64,000 bases of DNA from Paracoccaceae bacterium (GTDB lineage: Bacteria > Pseudomonadota > Alphaproteobacteria > Rhodobacterales > Rhodobacteraceae): assembly GCA_021648025.1 (NCBI GenBank), contig JAKITO010000014.1, positions 1 through 64,000 of the forward strand, given 5' to 3'. The notes beneath the pieces were generated by a model. That model did not search any database, was not told the origin of the DNA, and saw nothing but the letters and a program-made list of their open reading frames with translations. Position 1 is the stretch's first letter, and the number at the start of each line of letters is the position of its first letter. This document shows positions 34,527-43,094 of the stretch, one piece after another. Made by a program: the position numbers and the translations under genes.

Positions 34527-35030
34527 GTGGCTGCGCGCGCCATTCTGATGTGGCCGGACAAACGGTTGCGCGCCGTTGCCGCCCCGGTAGACAAGATCAC
34601 CGATGATATCCGCGCTATCTGGACCGATATGATCGACACGATGGAGGCCATGCCCGGCGTCGGCCTTGGCGCGCCTCAGATCGGGGTGATGTTGCGGTTG
34701 GCGGTGGTTGATGGGTCTAAGGAACGGGGGCGGGCCGTGCGGATGGCCAATCCGGAAATCCTGCATGCGTCGGTCGAATTGCGCGAGCATAATGAGGCCA
34801 GCCCCTGTCTGCCCGGTTTCTCGGCCTTGATCAAACGTCCAAGGGCAGTGACGGTCCGCTATCTTGACGAAGCCGGGGTGATCAACCGGCGTGACTTTGT
34901 CGGGCTTGAGGCAACCAGCGTACAACATCAGATCGACCATCTGAACGGGCGAATGTACTTCGACAACCTGTCGAAGATAAAGCGCGACATGCTGCTGCGC
35001 CGTGCCCGCAAGGCGGGGCTAAAGCGATGA
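34527..35030 (+). CDS. Deformylase-like paralogue, catalytic Glu replaced
   Basis: 167 residues (GTG start), clearly homologous to the preceding def. Motif 1 is GVGLGAPQ (second Ala to Gly), motif 2 is SPCLPGF instead of EGCLSxP (Cys94 kept), and motif 3 is QHQIDHLNG: metal ligands His134 and His138 remain but the catalytic Glu is Gln135 (codon CAG). It should bind metal but deformylate poorly or not at all. It is retained between def and fmt, overlapping fmt by 4 bp, so it is probably translated and has some other or regulatory role. Confidence 0.9.
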   Translation: MAARAILMWPDKRLRAVAAPVDKITDDIRAIWTDMIDTMEAMPGVGLGAPQIGVMLRLAVVDGSKERGRAVRMANPEILHASVELREHNEASPCLPGFSALIKRPRAVTVRYLDEAGVINRRDFVGLEATSVQHQIDHLNGRMYFDNLSKIKRDMLLRRARKAGLKR

Positions 35031-35932
35031 GAGTGGTATTCATGGGCACCCCGGAATTTTCGGTGCCGGTGCTGGAGGCATTGGTGGCGGCAGGCCATGA
35101 CATCGCCGCCGTCTATTGCCAGCCCCCCCGGCCTGCCGGGCGCGGCAAAAAACCCCGCCCCTCGCCGGTGCAGGCAAAAGCCGAAGGTCTGAACCTGACC
35201 GTTTGCCATCCAACGTCCCTGAAGGCCCCGCAGGCGATTGAAGCGTTCGCGAGGCTTGAAGCGGACATTGCCGTGGTGGTCGCTTACGGCCTGATCCTGC
35301 CGCAGGCCATTCTTGATGCCCCCCGCCGGGGATGCCTGAATATCCACGCCAGCGAATTGCCCCGCTGGCGCGGAGCGGCCCCGATCCACCGCGCCATCAT
35401 GGCGGGTGATAAAACCACCGGCATCTGCATCATGCAGATGGAGGCGGGGCTGGACACCGGTCCGGTTCTGTTACAGGTGACAACGCCGATTGGCGCCGGT
35501 GAAACCACTGGCGGATTACATGACCGGCTGTCAATTATCGGGGCGGCACTGATTGTTGAGGCGCTGGAAAACCTCGATGGTCTGACACCCAAGGTGCAAC
35601 CGGAATTGGGCGTGACCTATGCGTCCAAGATCGACAAAGACGAAGCAAAGATTGACTGGACCCGGCCCGCACAGGACATCGACCGGCAAATCCGCGGGCT
35701 GTCGCCCTTTCCCGGTGCGTGGTGTATGATCAACGATCAACGGGTCAAGCTGCTGGGATCGCAACTGGTGGATCAATCGGGACCACCAGGTGTGGCGCTG
35801 GACAATGATCTGACGGTGGCATGCGGCACTGGCGCGGTAAGGCTGACCCGCCTGCAACGGGCTGGCAAAGGGGCGCAGGATCAGGTTACATTCCTGCGTG
35901 GTTGGCCCGTGCCGAAAGGCACACAGCTTTAA
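35027..35932 (+). CDS. fmt: Methionyl-tRNA formyltransferase
   Basis: 301 residues. It formylates initiator Met-tRNA using 10-formyl-THF. Seen: [31 protein letters not shown], the catalytic-core [20 protein letters not shown], and [11 protein letters not shown]; the C-terminal tRNA-binding OB domain starts near residue 205. ATGA overlap with the deformylase-like gene. The next gene has a strong AAGGAGG straight after the fmt stop and is probably co-transcribed. Confidence 0.97.
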   Translation: MRVVFMGTPEFSVPVLEALVAAGHDIAAVYCQPPRPAGRGKKPRPSPVQAKAEGLNLTVCHPTSLKAPQAIEAFARLEADIAVVVAYGLILPQAILDAPRRGCLNIHASELPRWRGAAPIHRAIMAGDKTTGICIMQMEAGLDTGPVLLQVTTPIGAGETTGGLHDRLSIIGAALIVEALENLDGLTPKVQPELGVTYASKIDKDEAKIDWTRPAQDIDRQIRGLSPFPGAWCMINDQRVKLLGSQLVDQSGPPGVALDNDLTVACGTGAVRLTRLQRAGKGAQDQVTFLRGWPVPKGTQL

Positions 35933-35942
35933 GGAGGCGGAA

Positions 35943-36182
35943 ATGTTCCCCACCATCATGGGCACCGTGGTGATTGCCGGTATCGTTGGCTACGCTGCCG
36001 AGAAATCCCGGTTTACCAGCAATGGTTATCTGCAATCCATCATCATCTGCGTCGGCGGCGCGTTCCTGTTTTATTTCGTGCGCCTGATGTTTGGCATCGG
36101 CTTTGGGTCTGCGGGGCTGAACGCCATTGTGTCATCGGTTGGTGCGTTGGTTATCGTGCCGTTTCATTGGCGCAAGAAATAG
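35943..36182 (+). CDS. Small membrane protein, YeaQ-like
   Basis: 79 residues from the ATG at 35943, preceded by AAGGAGG. Three hydrophobic segments with glycine-rich turns (IMGTVVIAGIVGYAAEK, LQSIIICVGGAFLFYFV, LNAIVSSVGALVIVPF) and a basic end HWRKK. The layout resembles the GlsB/YeaQ/YmgE (transglycosylase-associated) family, as does its neighbour, but the match is weaker. It lies 10 bp after fmt and 9 bp before the next small membrane gene. Confidence 0.75.
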   Translation: MFPTIMGTVVIAGIVGYAAEKSRFTSNGYLQSIIICVGGAFLFYFVRLMFGIGFGSAGLNAIVSSVGALVIVPFHWRKK

Positions 36183-36191
36183 GAGTTTCTT

Positions 36192-36428
36192 ATGGGTATC
36201 ATCGCATTGATCATCATCGGGGCTGCGGCCGGGTATCTGGCCACCAGGTTCATGAAAATCAAAGCCAACATGGTCACCACCATTGCCATCGGCATTGGCG
36301 GCGCGTTGATCGGCGGGTTGATCCTGCGCGGGTTATTGACGGTGATGGGCTGGATGTCAGGATTTGTCGGCGCGGTTCTGGGGGCAATGTTGCTGATCTG
36401 GCTGTGGCAGACCTATGGGCGCAAGTGA
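36192..36428 (+). CDS. GlsB/YeaQ/YmgE family membrane protein
   Basis: 78 residues with AGGAG before the ATG. The family's glycine-rich fold is clear: GIIALIIIGAAAGYLATRFM, a short cytoplasmic loop, TIAIGIGGALIGGLIL, and a last helix GFVGAVLGAMLLIWLWQ. These proteins are linked to general stress responses; no biochemical role is firmly known. It sits in tandem with the similar protein at 35943, suggesting a duplicated pair. Confidence 0.85.
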   Translation: MGIIALIIIGAAAGYLATRFMKIKANMVTTIAIGIGGALIGGLILRGLLTVMGWMSGFVGAVLGAMLLIWLWQTYGRK

Positions 36429-36515
36429 ACGCACAGTAAACCAGTTTGCCTTTGTTATTCCCGGGCTTTGGGCCTAAAAGAGTATCTCTGACAACAGCAT
36501 CTGGAATTACCTGAC

Positions 36516-37190
36516 ATGAATCTGCTCGGAACTTTTATCAAACCGATGCACAAGGAAGGCATCCGGTTTGTGGCGATCTTTGCGGCAATAACGCTGGTGC
36601 TGTTCTGGATTGCGTCCTTTCTGGGCTGGATCGGCGTGGTCCTGACCATCTGGTGCTATTATTTCTTTCGCGACCCGGAACGGGTGACGCCATCGCGCGA
36701 CGGTCTGGTGATCAGCCCGGCGGACGGGGTGATATCGCTGATTGAACCGGCGGTGCCGCCTGCCGAACTGGGCATGCCGGACCAGGCATTGACCCGCATC
36801 AGCGTATTCATGAGCGTGTTTGACTGCCACGTGAACCGGGTGCCGATAGCGGGCGAAGTCACTGCAATTGCCTATCGTCCGGGCAAATTTCTGAGTGCCG
36901 AGCTGGACAAGGCCAGCGACGACAACGAACGTAATTCACTGCGGATCAAAATGCAGGATGGCCGCGATCTGGCAGTGGTGCAGATCGCCGGGCTGGTGGC
37001 ACGGCGCATCGTTTGTTTCATCAAGCCGGGTGTGATGATGGGCACGGGCGAACGGTTTGGGTTGATCCGCTTTGGCTCTCGGCTTGATGTGTATCTGCCT
37101 GACGGGGTTGAGCCGCTGGTGAGTGTTGGCCAGACGATGATTGCCGGTGAGACGGTGCTGGCGAAGGTGGACAGCGGAGCAGCGGGCTGA
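36516..37190 (+). CDS. psd: Phosphatidylserine decarboxylase
   Basis: 224 residues, the short (archaeal-type, PSD-A) form. It makes phosphatidylethanolamine at the membrane. Two N-terminal hydrophobic helices (about 18-50) precede [12 protein letters not shown] and [18 protein letters not shown]. The self-cleavage site is RFGSRLDVY with Gly187-Ser188, where Ser becomes the pyruvoyl group. It is coupled to pssA, which makes its substrate (3-bp gap). Confidence 0.95.
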   Translation: MNLLGTFIKPMHKEGIRFVAIFAAITLVLFWIASFLGWIGVVLTIWCYYFFRDPERVTPSRDGLVISPADGVISLIEPAVPPAELGMPDQALTRISVFMSVFDCHVNRVPIAGEVTAIAYRPGKFLSAELDKASDDNERNSLRIKMQDGRDLAVVQIAGLVARRIVCFIKPGVMMGTGERFGLIRFGSRLDVYLPDGVEPLVSVGQTMIAGETVLAKVDSGAAG

Positions 37191-37193
37191 CCC

Positions 37194-37943
37194 ATGAGCA
37201 AACCTGTCCAACGCGCCAAATCCGAGTTTGCGATATTTCAGCTGTTGCCGAACATGCTGACAATCGGCGCGATCTGTGCCGGTCTGACGGCCATTCGTTT
37301 CGGGGTGCAGGGGCATTACCTGCTGGCGGTGCAGCTTATTCTGGTGGCAAGCGTGCTGGATGCTTTGGACGGGCGGTTGGCAAGGCTGCTGGGGGCCGAC
37401 AGCAAAATGGGGGCCGAACTGGATTCACTGGCGGATTTTCTGAACTTTGGCGTGGCTCCGGCGTTGATCGTGTTTTTCTGGGCCTTGCAGGATGTGCGCG
37501 GGGCAGGCTGGATTGCGGCACTGGTCTATGCGGTGTGCTGTGTGGTGCGGCTGGCGCGGTTCAACGTGGCCGGCAAGTCCGAGGAAGCCGAAGAAGCCAC
37601 GGGCGAGTTTTTTGTTGGTGTGCCAGCCCCGGCAGGGGCGTTGCTGGTGATGTTGCCGATGTACCTGTCGTTTGCGTTTGACGATGCAAGGTTGCTGCCA
37701 TCAGTGGTGAACGGCGTGTATGTGGTGGTGATCGGCCTGTTGATGATCAGCCATATTCCCACCTGGTCGTTCAAGACGATCCGCATATCACGGGGTAATG
37801 TTAAGTTTTTTCTGGTGGGGTTTGCATTTGTGGCAGCCGCGTTCTGGACCTTTGCATGGATCACCTTGTCGTTGTTCTGTTTTGCCTATGCGGCGATGGT
37901 TGTGAGGGCGTGGTTCACCCATCGCAAGTCACTGAAGGGTTGA
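37194..37943 (+). CDS. pssA: CDP-diacylglycerol-serine O-phosphatidyltransferase
   Basis: 249 residues. The CDP-alcohol phosphatidyltransferase motif spans 56-81: DALDGRLARLLG, then KMGAELDSLAD. About seven hydrophobic helices. It forms phosphatidylserine from CDP-diacylglycerol and serine in the inner membrane, feeding psd immediately upstream. A strong hairpin ends the transcript just after the stop codon. Confidence 0.96.
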   Translation: MSKPVQRAKSEFAIFQLLPNMLTIGAICAGLTAIRFGVQGHYLLAVQLILVASVLDALDGRLARLLGADSKMGAELDSLADFLNFGVAPALIVFFWALQDVRGAGWIAALVYAVCCVVRLARFNVAGKSEEAEEATGEFFVGVPAPAGALLVMLPMYLSFAFDDARLLPSVVNGVYVVVIGLLMISHIPTWSFKTIRISRGNVKFFLVGFAFVAAAFWTFAWITLSLFCFAYAAMVVRAWFTHRKSLKG

Positions 37944-37956
37944 GGGGCCGCTCATC

Positions 37957-37980
37957 AAGCCCCAAAAGGGGGCTTTCTTC
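37957..37980 (+). terminator. Terminator between pssA and rnhA
   Basis: AGCCCC-CAAAA-type stem (37958-37963 with 37969-37974) followed by TTCTTC. The reverse strand also reads as a hairpin, so it may serve both convergent genes. Confidence 0.75.
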
Positions 37981-37985
37981 GCGGG

Positions 37986-38435
37986 TTACTTGAACGGCTG
38001 CATGCCCGCGCGCGCCAATTCGTCAGCCAGTTCGTTTTCTTCGTGGCCGGCGTGGCCCTTGACCCATTCAAATGTGACGCTGTGACGAGCCTGAGCCAAA
38101 TCCAGACGTTGCCAGAGTTCGACGTTTTTCACCGGCTTTTTTGCCGAGGTTTTCCAGCCATTGCGCTTCCAGCTGTGAATCCAGGAGGTGACGCCGTTTT
38201 TGACATAAGCACTGTCGGTGACAATGGTGATGGTTGACGCACGCTCCAACACTTCCAATGCGCGGATCGCCGCCATTAGTTCCATCCGATTGTTGGTTGT
38301 ATCCGCCTCGCCGCCTTTGAGTTCGCGCTGTTTGACGATTTTCCCACCGTCCATCGCCCGCATCAAAACGCCCCAGCCACCGGGGCCGGGATTGCCCGAA
38401 CAGGCACCATCGGTATATGCGAACAGCTCAGCCAT
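37986..38435 (-). CDS. rnhA: Ribonuclease HI
   Basis: 149 residues from the ATG at 38435 ([17 protein letters not shown]). The catalytic carboxylates are visible in YTDGACSG (Asp9), NRMELMAAI (Glu), VTDSAYV (Asp) and ENELADELA (Asp), with the flexible-loop His in GHAGHEE. It cleaves RNA in RNA-DNA hybrids and removes primers. Its start overlaps the end of the methyltransferase gene by 8 bp, indicating translational coupling. Confidence 0.97.
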   Translation of the reverse strand: MAELFAYTDGACSGNPGPGGWGVLMRAMDGGKIVKQRELKGGEADTTNNRMELMAAIRALEVLERASTITIVTDSAYVKNGVTSWIHSWKRNGWKTSAKKPVKNVELWQRLDLAQARHSVTFEWVKGHAGHEENELADELARAGMQPFK

Positions 38436-39021
38436 GGGCCAGTATCGCCACATAATCAGACATTTCGCCGTCCAGACCTTTGGAGCGGCCAAAGAGGTGG
38501 TGAAAATTATTGAACCCGGCTTGGGTCAGGTGGCTGTCCAGTTCTTTGGTCGTGTAATAGGTGTAAAGTCGCCCGATTGAATCGCGCACCTCACCGGTGC
38601 CCAGTTTCATCCCGATATAGAATGCTCCGCCCGGTTTCAGGGCCTTGTGCAGGGCCGCAAGGTGATCGGGGAAATCTGCGCGTGGTGCGTGCAGCAGGCA
38701 GAAGCTGGCCCAGATACCGTCGTAAATGTTGTGGCCCGAGATGTTGCTGAACAGGGCTTGAAAGGCGTTGACGCCGGGGTGGCGGGCGGCCAAAGCCACC
38801 ATTTCGCCCGAAGCATCGCTGGCGTCTACCGTCAGCCCGGCCTGCGCCATCATTGCCGCCGATGCGCCGGGGCCACAGCCCAGATCCAGCACATGACCGC
38901 CGGGCAGGCAGGCCTGGATAAAGCCGGGCAATTGGGCCTCGGACGAATTATCCTTGACGTTGACGGCGGCATATTCAGCGGCGCGCGCGTCATAGACGCG
39001 GATGGTTTGGGGATCTGGCAT
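38428..39021 (-). CDS. Class I SAM-dependent methyltransferase
   Basis: 197 residues. SAM motif [17 protein letters not shown] (about 45-60), motif [13 protein letters not shown], and the post-motif [14 protein letters not shown]. Substrate unknown; small-molecule type. It lies between a LysE exporter and rnhA on the minus strand and overlaps rnhA by 8 bp. Confidence 0.9.
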   Translation of the reverse strand: MPDPQTIRVYDARAAEYAAVNVKDNSSEAQLPGFIQACLPGGHVLDLGCGPGASAAMMAQAGLTVDASDASGEMVALAARHPGVNAFQALFSNISGHNIYDGIWASFCLLHAPRADFPDHLAALHKALKPGGAFYIGMKLGTGEVRDSIGRLYTYYTTKELDSHLTQAGFNNFHHLFGRSKGLDGEMSDYVAILAHG

Positions 39022-39035
39022 GTCGGGTCTCGTGA

Positions 39036-39650
39036 TCAGGCGCGCTCAACCGCCAGGCGGGCGGCCAGGCCGGCAAAGATCGCGGCAAATCCACGATTGA
39101 GCCAGTGCATCGCCGTTTCGCTTTCGATCAGCCAGCGGCGGGCGGTGGCAGCAAATACGCCGTAAAACACGAAGACGCCAAAGGTGACACCCATGAACAG
39201 GCTGCCAAGTGCGATCATTTCCAACGTTGCGGTTGCCGGGTTGCCCGACAGGAATGGCGGTAATAGGGCCAGAAAGAACAGCGAGAGCTTGGGGTTAAGG
39301 ATGTTGATAAGCGCCCCGCGGCGGGCGATGCGAAGGCCCGAAAGGGTCGAGGTTTCGGTGCCGACCGACAAGGCGCCGCCAGTTTTCAGCATCTGCCAGG
39401 CCAGATAAAGCAAATAGGCGACCCCGGCGAATTTGACGATCTGAAACAACAAGGCCGAGGTGTGCAGCAATGCGGCCAGCCCAAGGGTTGCGGCCAAAAG
39501 GTGTGGCACGATGCCAATGGTACAGCCCACAGCGGCCCAGATTGCGGCGGTGCGACCCCGGCCCAACCCGGTGGCCAAGGTGTAGATAACGCCGGTGCCC
39601 GGGGCGAGGACCACAACCAATGTGGTAAGAAGAAACTGGGCTGACAGCAT
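39036..39650 (-). CDS. LysE/RhtB family exporter
   Basis: 204 residues with about six hydrophobic helices. Family signs: the N-terminal VVVLAPGTGVIYTLATGLGRG (normally a PGP motif; here APGTG) and ALINILNPKLSLFFLALLP. It exports amino acids or derivatives across the inner membrane; substrate not predictable. It starts 11 bp after ispH on the same strand and is followed by the methyltransferase gene. Confidence 0.9.
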   Translation of the reverse strand: MLSAQFLLTTLVVVLAPGTGVIYTLATGLGRGRTAAIWAAVGCTIGIVPHLLAATLGLAALLHTSALLFQIVKFAGVAYLLYLAWQMLKTGGALSVGTETSTLSGLRIARRGALINILNPKLSLFFLALLPPFLSGNPATATLEMIALGSLFMGVTFGVFVFYGVFAATARRWLIESETAMHWLNRGFAAIFAGLAARLAVERA

Positions 39651-39661
39651 ATTTCGGTCCT

Positions 39662-40612
39662 TTAAGCGGGCTGGCGCAAAACGCGCGGTACTTTGAATTC
39701 GACGTTCTCAACGGCAGTTTCGACCATTTCGACCTGCACGTCAAACCGTGCGCGAAACGCATCAATGACTTCGGTGACCAGCAGTTCAGGCGCCGAGGCC
39801 CCGGCGGTGATACCGATGCTGCTGATGCCCGTCAACGCCCGCCAGTCAATGTCGGTGGCGCGTTGCACCAGTTGCGAATATGCGCAGCCAGCCCGGGTTC
39901 CGACCTCGACCAGACGGCGGGAATTGGACGAATTGGGCGCGCCGACGATCAGCATGGCGTCAACCTTTGGGGCGATGGCGCGCACCGCTGCCTGCCGGTT
40001 GGTGGTGGCGTAACAGATGTCTTCCTTGTGCGGGCTGACAATTGCCGGGAAACGGGATTTGAGGGCGGCGATGATATCGGCGGTATCGTCGACACTCAGG
40101 GTGGTCTGGGTGACAAAGGCGATTGCGCCGGGGTCACGGACCGCGATGGTATTGGCATCATCGGTGGTTTCCACCAACAACACGTCGCCGTCCGGTAACT
40201 GCCCCATGGTGCCAATGGTTTCCGGGTGACCCTTGTGGCCGATCATGATGACCTGCAACCCGTTGTCGGCGTGGCGCTGGGCCTCGATATGCACCTTGCT
40301 GACCAACGGACAGGTGGCATCGACAAAGATCATGCGACGACGTGTGGCCTCGGCCGGGACTGATTTTGGTACACCGTGCGCCGAGAATATCACCGGGCGG
40401 TCGCTGGGGACGTCGCTTAATTCTTCGACAAACACCGCACCCTTGGCCTTGAGGCCGTCAACGACAAATTTGTTGTGCACAATTTCGTGGCGCACATAAA
40501 CCGGCGCGCCCCATTTGGTCAGCGCCATTTCGACAATCTTGATGGCCCGGTCCACGCCCGCGCAAAACCCGCGCGGGGCGGCAAGATAGATGGTCAGCGG
40601 CGGGATGGGCAT
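39662..40612 (-). CDS. ispH: 4-hydroxy-3-methylbut-2-enyl diphosphate reductase
   Basis: 316 residues from the ATG at 40612, with AAGGAG upstream; the in-frame leader to 40774 is non-coding. It is the last step of the MEP isoprenoid pathway, forming IPP and DMAPP. The three [4Fe-4S] cysteines sit in [12 protein letters not shown] (Cys17), [11 protein letters not shown] and [11 protein letters not shown]; also GHPETIG with the catalytic Glu, and [11 protein letters not shown]. It is head gene of ispH - lysE - methyltransferase - rnhA. Confidence 0.97.
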   Translation of the reverse strand: MPIPPLTIYLAAPRGFCAGVDRAIKIVEMALTKWGAPVYVRHEIVHNKFVVDGLKAKGAVFVEELSDVPSDRPVIFSAHGVPKSVPAEATRRRMIFVDATCPLVSKVHIEAQRHADNGLQVIMIGHKGHPETIGTMGQLPDGDVLLVETTDDANTIAVRDPGAIAFVTQTTLSVDDTADIIAALKSRFPAIVSPHKEDICYATTNRQAAVRAIAPKVDAMLIVGAPNSSNSRRLVEVGTRAGCAYSQLVQRATDIDWRALTGISSIGITAGASAPELLVTEVIDAFRARFDVQVEMVETAVENVEFKVPRVLRQPA

Positions 40613-40766
40613 GTCGCGGGCTCCTTCACGAGGGATGGGGTAAGGGTTTGCGAGGCATTGGTCCAGAGATATACGTGAGCGACGCTCTGTCACACCGGGC
40701 TGGCTGGACCTTCCAGCGGGGGAAGCTGCAAAGACGGCTAGTGAACGTTGCATTGGGAGCTTGCAA

Positions 40767-41225
40767 ATGAACAAAGTTTTGATTGGCTTGGTATTGGCGG
40801 GTGGCCTGGTGGCTTTCGGTTGGGCCTACTGGCCTGAACCGCAGGCTGGGCAGCCTTATCAGGACGCTGGTATTACCACGCAAGGGCGTGAAATTTACGC
40901 CGCGAATTGCGCCAGTTGTCACGGAGCGGACCTGCAAGGCGAACCAGACTGGCGCAGACAGGACGAAGACGGGTTTTTACCCGCCCCGCCGCATGATCAG
41001 TCGGGCCATACCTGGCATCACCCGGATACTTTACTGATCCGGATCACCCGTGACGGGACCGAAGCCGTGGTTGGTGGCAGCTATCGCAGTCGGATGATCG
41101 GTTTTGGCGATATCCTTGCGGAAGACGAAATAATTGCCGTTCTGGCCTATATAAAAAGCACCTGGCCCGAACAGGTAATCGCACAGCACAACAAGATCAA
41201 CACAGACGCTGAGTTGTCGAACTGA
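40767..41225 (+). CDS. Membrane-anchored c-type cytochrome
   Basis: 152 residues from the ATG at 40767 with GGGAGC upstream (a TTG two codons earlier is less likely). The N-terminal helix (about 4-21) is an uncleaved anchor or signal. One heme site CASCH (Cys48, Cys51, His52); the distal Met is probably in [14 protein letters not shown]. The linker [24 protein letters not shown] resembles cytochromes with an extended loop. A periplasmic electron carrier; the partner is unknown. It is divergent from ispH. Confidence 0.9.
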   Translation: MNKVLIGLVLAGGLVAFGWAYWPEPQAGQPYQDAGITTQGREIYAANCASCHGADLQGEPDWRRQDEDGFLPAPPHDQSGHTWHHPDTLLIRITRDGTEAVVGGSYRSRMIGFGDILAEDEIIAVLAYIKSTWPEQVIAQHNKINTDAELSN

Positions 41226-41233
41226 GTGGGTAA

Positions 41234-41267
41234 ATCCGGGGGCCGACGAGTGGTCCGGCCCCCGGAT
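41234..41267 (+). terminator. Convergent stem-loop terminator
   Basis: Perfect 12-bp stem ATCCGGGGGCCG / CGGCCCCCGGAT with a 10-base loop between the cytochrome c gene and the convergent NYN gene. No clear U-tract on either side; its position suggests bidirectional termination. Confidence 0.7.
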
Positions 41268-41281
41268 AGATTACTGATAAC

Positions 41282-41908
41282 TTACTGTCCGCTGGCCAGT
41301 GAAACGCTGGAAGTGGGTGTGGTGGTGTGCGGTTCACTGTCGCGGTGATCATGGGGTTCACGTGGCTCAATCGGCATTTCGCGCGGCGGGCGACCAATCA
41401 CATCCTTCAATTCATCCAGTTCGATGAAATTGTCGGCCTGACGGCGCAAGTCGTCCGAGATCATCGGCGGCTGGCTGCGGATGGTGGAAACCACTGAAAC
41501 CCGCACGCCCTGACGCTGAAGGCTGGCCACCAGCGGGCGGAAATCGCCATCGCCGGAAAACAGCACGATATGGTCAACCCGCGGCGCCAGTTCCATGGCG
41601 TCCACGGCCAGTTCGATGTCCATGTTGCCTTTGACTTTCCGACGCCCCATGCTGTCGGTGTATTCTTTGGCCGGTTTGGTGACCATGGTGAAGCCGTTGT
41701 AATGCAGCCAGTCAACCAGGGGTCTGATGGGCGAATATTCATCATTTTCAAGCAAAGCAGTGTAATAAAAGGCGCGCAACATCTTGCCGCGGCGCATAAA
41801 TTCCTGACGCAATAACTTGTAATCGATATCAAATCCCAATGCCTTTGCGGCGGCATAGAGATTCGAACCGTCGATGAACAGCGCGAGCCGTTCGTCTTTG
41901 TAAAACAT
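41282..41908 (-). CDS. NYN domain (LabA/DUF88) protein
   Basis: 208 residues. The PIN-like NYN nuclease fold shows conserved acidic sites: LALFIDGSNLYAAAK (Asp14), VKGNMDIELAVDAME and VLFSGDGDFRPLV. The C-terminal ~35 residues are low-complexity (Pro, His, Thr, Ser). NYN proteins are predicted RNases; the role here is unknown. ATG at 41908 with GGAAGGAC upstream. Its divergent neighbour is folK. Confidence 0.92.
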   Translation of the reverse strand: MFYKDERLALFIDGSNLYAAAKALGFDIDYKLLRQEFMRRGKMLRAFYYTALLENDEYSPIRPLVDWLHYNGFTMVTKPAKEYTDSMGRRKVKGNMDIELAVDAMELAPRVDHIVLFSGDGDFRPLVASLQRQGVRVSVVSTIRSQPPMISDDLRRQADNFIELDELKDVIGRPPREMPIEPREPHDHRDSEPHTTTPTSSVSLASGQ

Positions 41909-42053
41909 TGGTAGTGTCCTTCCGGTAGGCCGCCTTGCCTTGGTTATCAGTGGTGTTCCGTGAGTGAATGCTTAAATTAGCGAAGCGGTATGGCCAAAAT
42001 AGGTGTTTTAGGATGTACCGCAAGTGTAGCCTTGTCTGAAAAATGGGTCAATC

Positions 42054-42623
42054 ATGACGCGAGTCCATTCAAACGCCTTTATCGCTCTGGGCGGAAACCT
42101 GCCTTCGGAGGTGGGAAAACCTGCGAAAACGCTAACGTATGCTATTAAAAACATGTGTGATGCGGGCTTGACCTTACGCAGCGTCAGCCGGTTTTTCAGG
42201 ACGCCAAGCTTCCCTGACGGAACCGCTCCGGAATATGTGAATGCGGCAATCTGCATCAGCAGTAATCAATCTGCGGCTGAAATCCTGCAAATATTACACC
42301 GGATTGAGCACCGATTCGGGCGGGTTCGCGTCCAACGGTGGGGGATGCGGACGTTGGATCTGGATTTGTTGGCCGTCGATCAAGAGGTTCTGCCGGACCA
42401 TGAAGCGTTCCGGGTCTGGTGCGACCTGCCCCGGTCAGGGCAAACATGGGCTGCACCGGATCAATTGATCCTGCCGCATCCGCGAATGCAGGACCGGGCG
42501 TTTGTGTTGTTGCCACTGTTGGATATCGCACCCGATTGGGTGCATCCGGTGCTGGGGCAGAGTGTTCGTGAGATGTGCAGGCATCTGTTAGCGGCAGATG
42601 TTGAAACGGTTCGCGCAATCTGA
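42054..42623 (+). CDS. folK: HPPK (2-amino-4-hydroxy-6-hydroxymethyldihydropteridine pyrophosphokinase)
   Basis: 189 residues. It pyrophosphorylates 6-hydroxymethyl-dihydropterin in folate synthesis. Seen: AFIALGGNLPSEVGKP, EYVNAAICI, EHRFGRVRVQRWGMRTLDLDLL with the Mg-binding DLD, and LPHPRMQDRAFVLLPL. The ribosome-binding site is poor. It is followed by rpoZ on the same strand. The DHPS and DHNA genes are not adjacent. Confidence 0.93.
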   Translation: MTRVHSNAFIALGGNLPSEVGKPAKTLTYAIKNMCDAGLTLRSVSRFFRTPSFPDGTAPEYVNAAICISSNQSAAEILQILHRIEHRFGRVRVQRWGMRTLDLDLLAVDQEVLPDHEAFRVWCDLPRSGQTWAAPDQLILPHPRMQDRAFVLLPLLDIAPDWVHPVLGQSVREMCRHLLAADVETVRAI

Positions 42624-42716
42624 CGCGGGAAAATGACATTTCACCGCTTGTCAATCCGGGGATTCGCCATTACATAACCGGCCTCTGGACCCATTTTCAT
42701 TTTTGGAGTGCGCCAT

Positions 42717-43070
42717 ATGGCCCGCGTGACGGTTGAAGACTGTGTTGACAAGGTACCGAACCGGTTTGAACTGGTGATGTTGGCGGCCCACCGGGCACGC
42801 GAGATTGCCGCCGGTGCACCAATCACTGTTGACCGCGACAACGACAAGAACCCGGTTGTGTCGCTGCGCGAGATTGCCGAGGAAACCCAAAGTGCAGATG
42901 ACCTGCGCGAGCGGTTGATCGAAAGCAATCAGAACCAGATCGAAGTGGATGAGCCTGAGGAAGATTCGATGGCCCTGTTGATGGGTGGTGAATCCGACAA
43001 GCCGGTTGAGGACGATATGTCCGAAGAAAAACTGTTGCGCGCGCTGATGGAAGCGCAAGGACAGGGTTAA
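42717..43070 (+). CDS. rpoZ: RNA polymerase omega subunit
   Basis: 117 residues from the ATG at 42717 with TTGGAG upstream (an in-frame ATG 9 bases earlier is not needed). Core: [30 protein letters not shown], then [10 protein letters not shown]. Omega binds beta-prime and helps form the ppGpp site. The acidic C-terminal half is common in alphaproteobacteria. It sits 24 bp upstream of the ppGpp synthetase gene, the conserved rpoZ-spoT pairing. Confidence 0.96.
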   Translation: MARVTVEDCVDKVPNRFELVMLAAHRAREIAAGAPITVDRDNDKNPVVSLREIAEETQSADDLRERLIESNQNQIEVDEPEEDSMALLMGGESDKPVEDDMSEEKLLRALMEAQGQG

Positions 43071-43094
43071 CCAACCTTCCATGGTGGCAATCAG

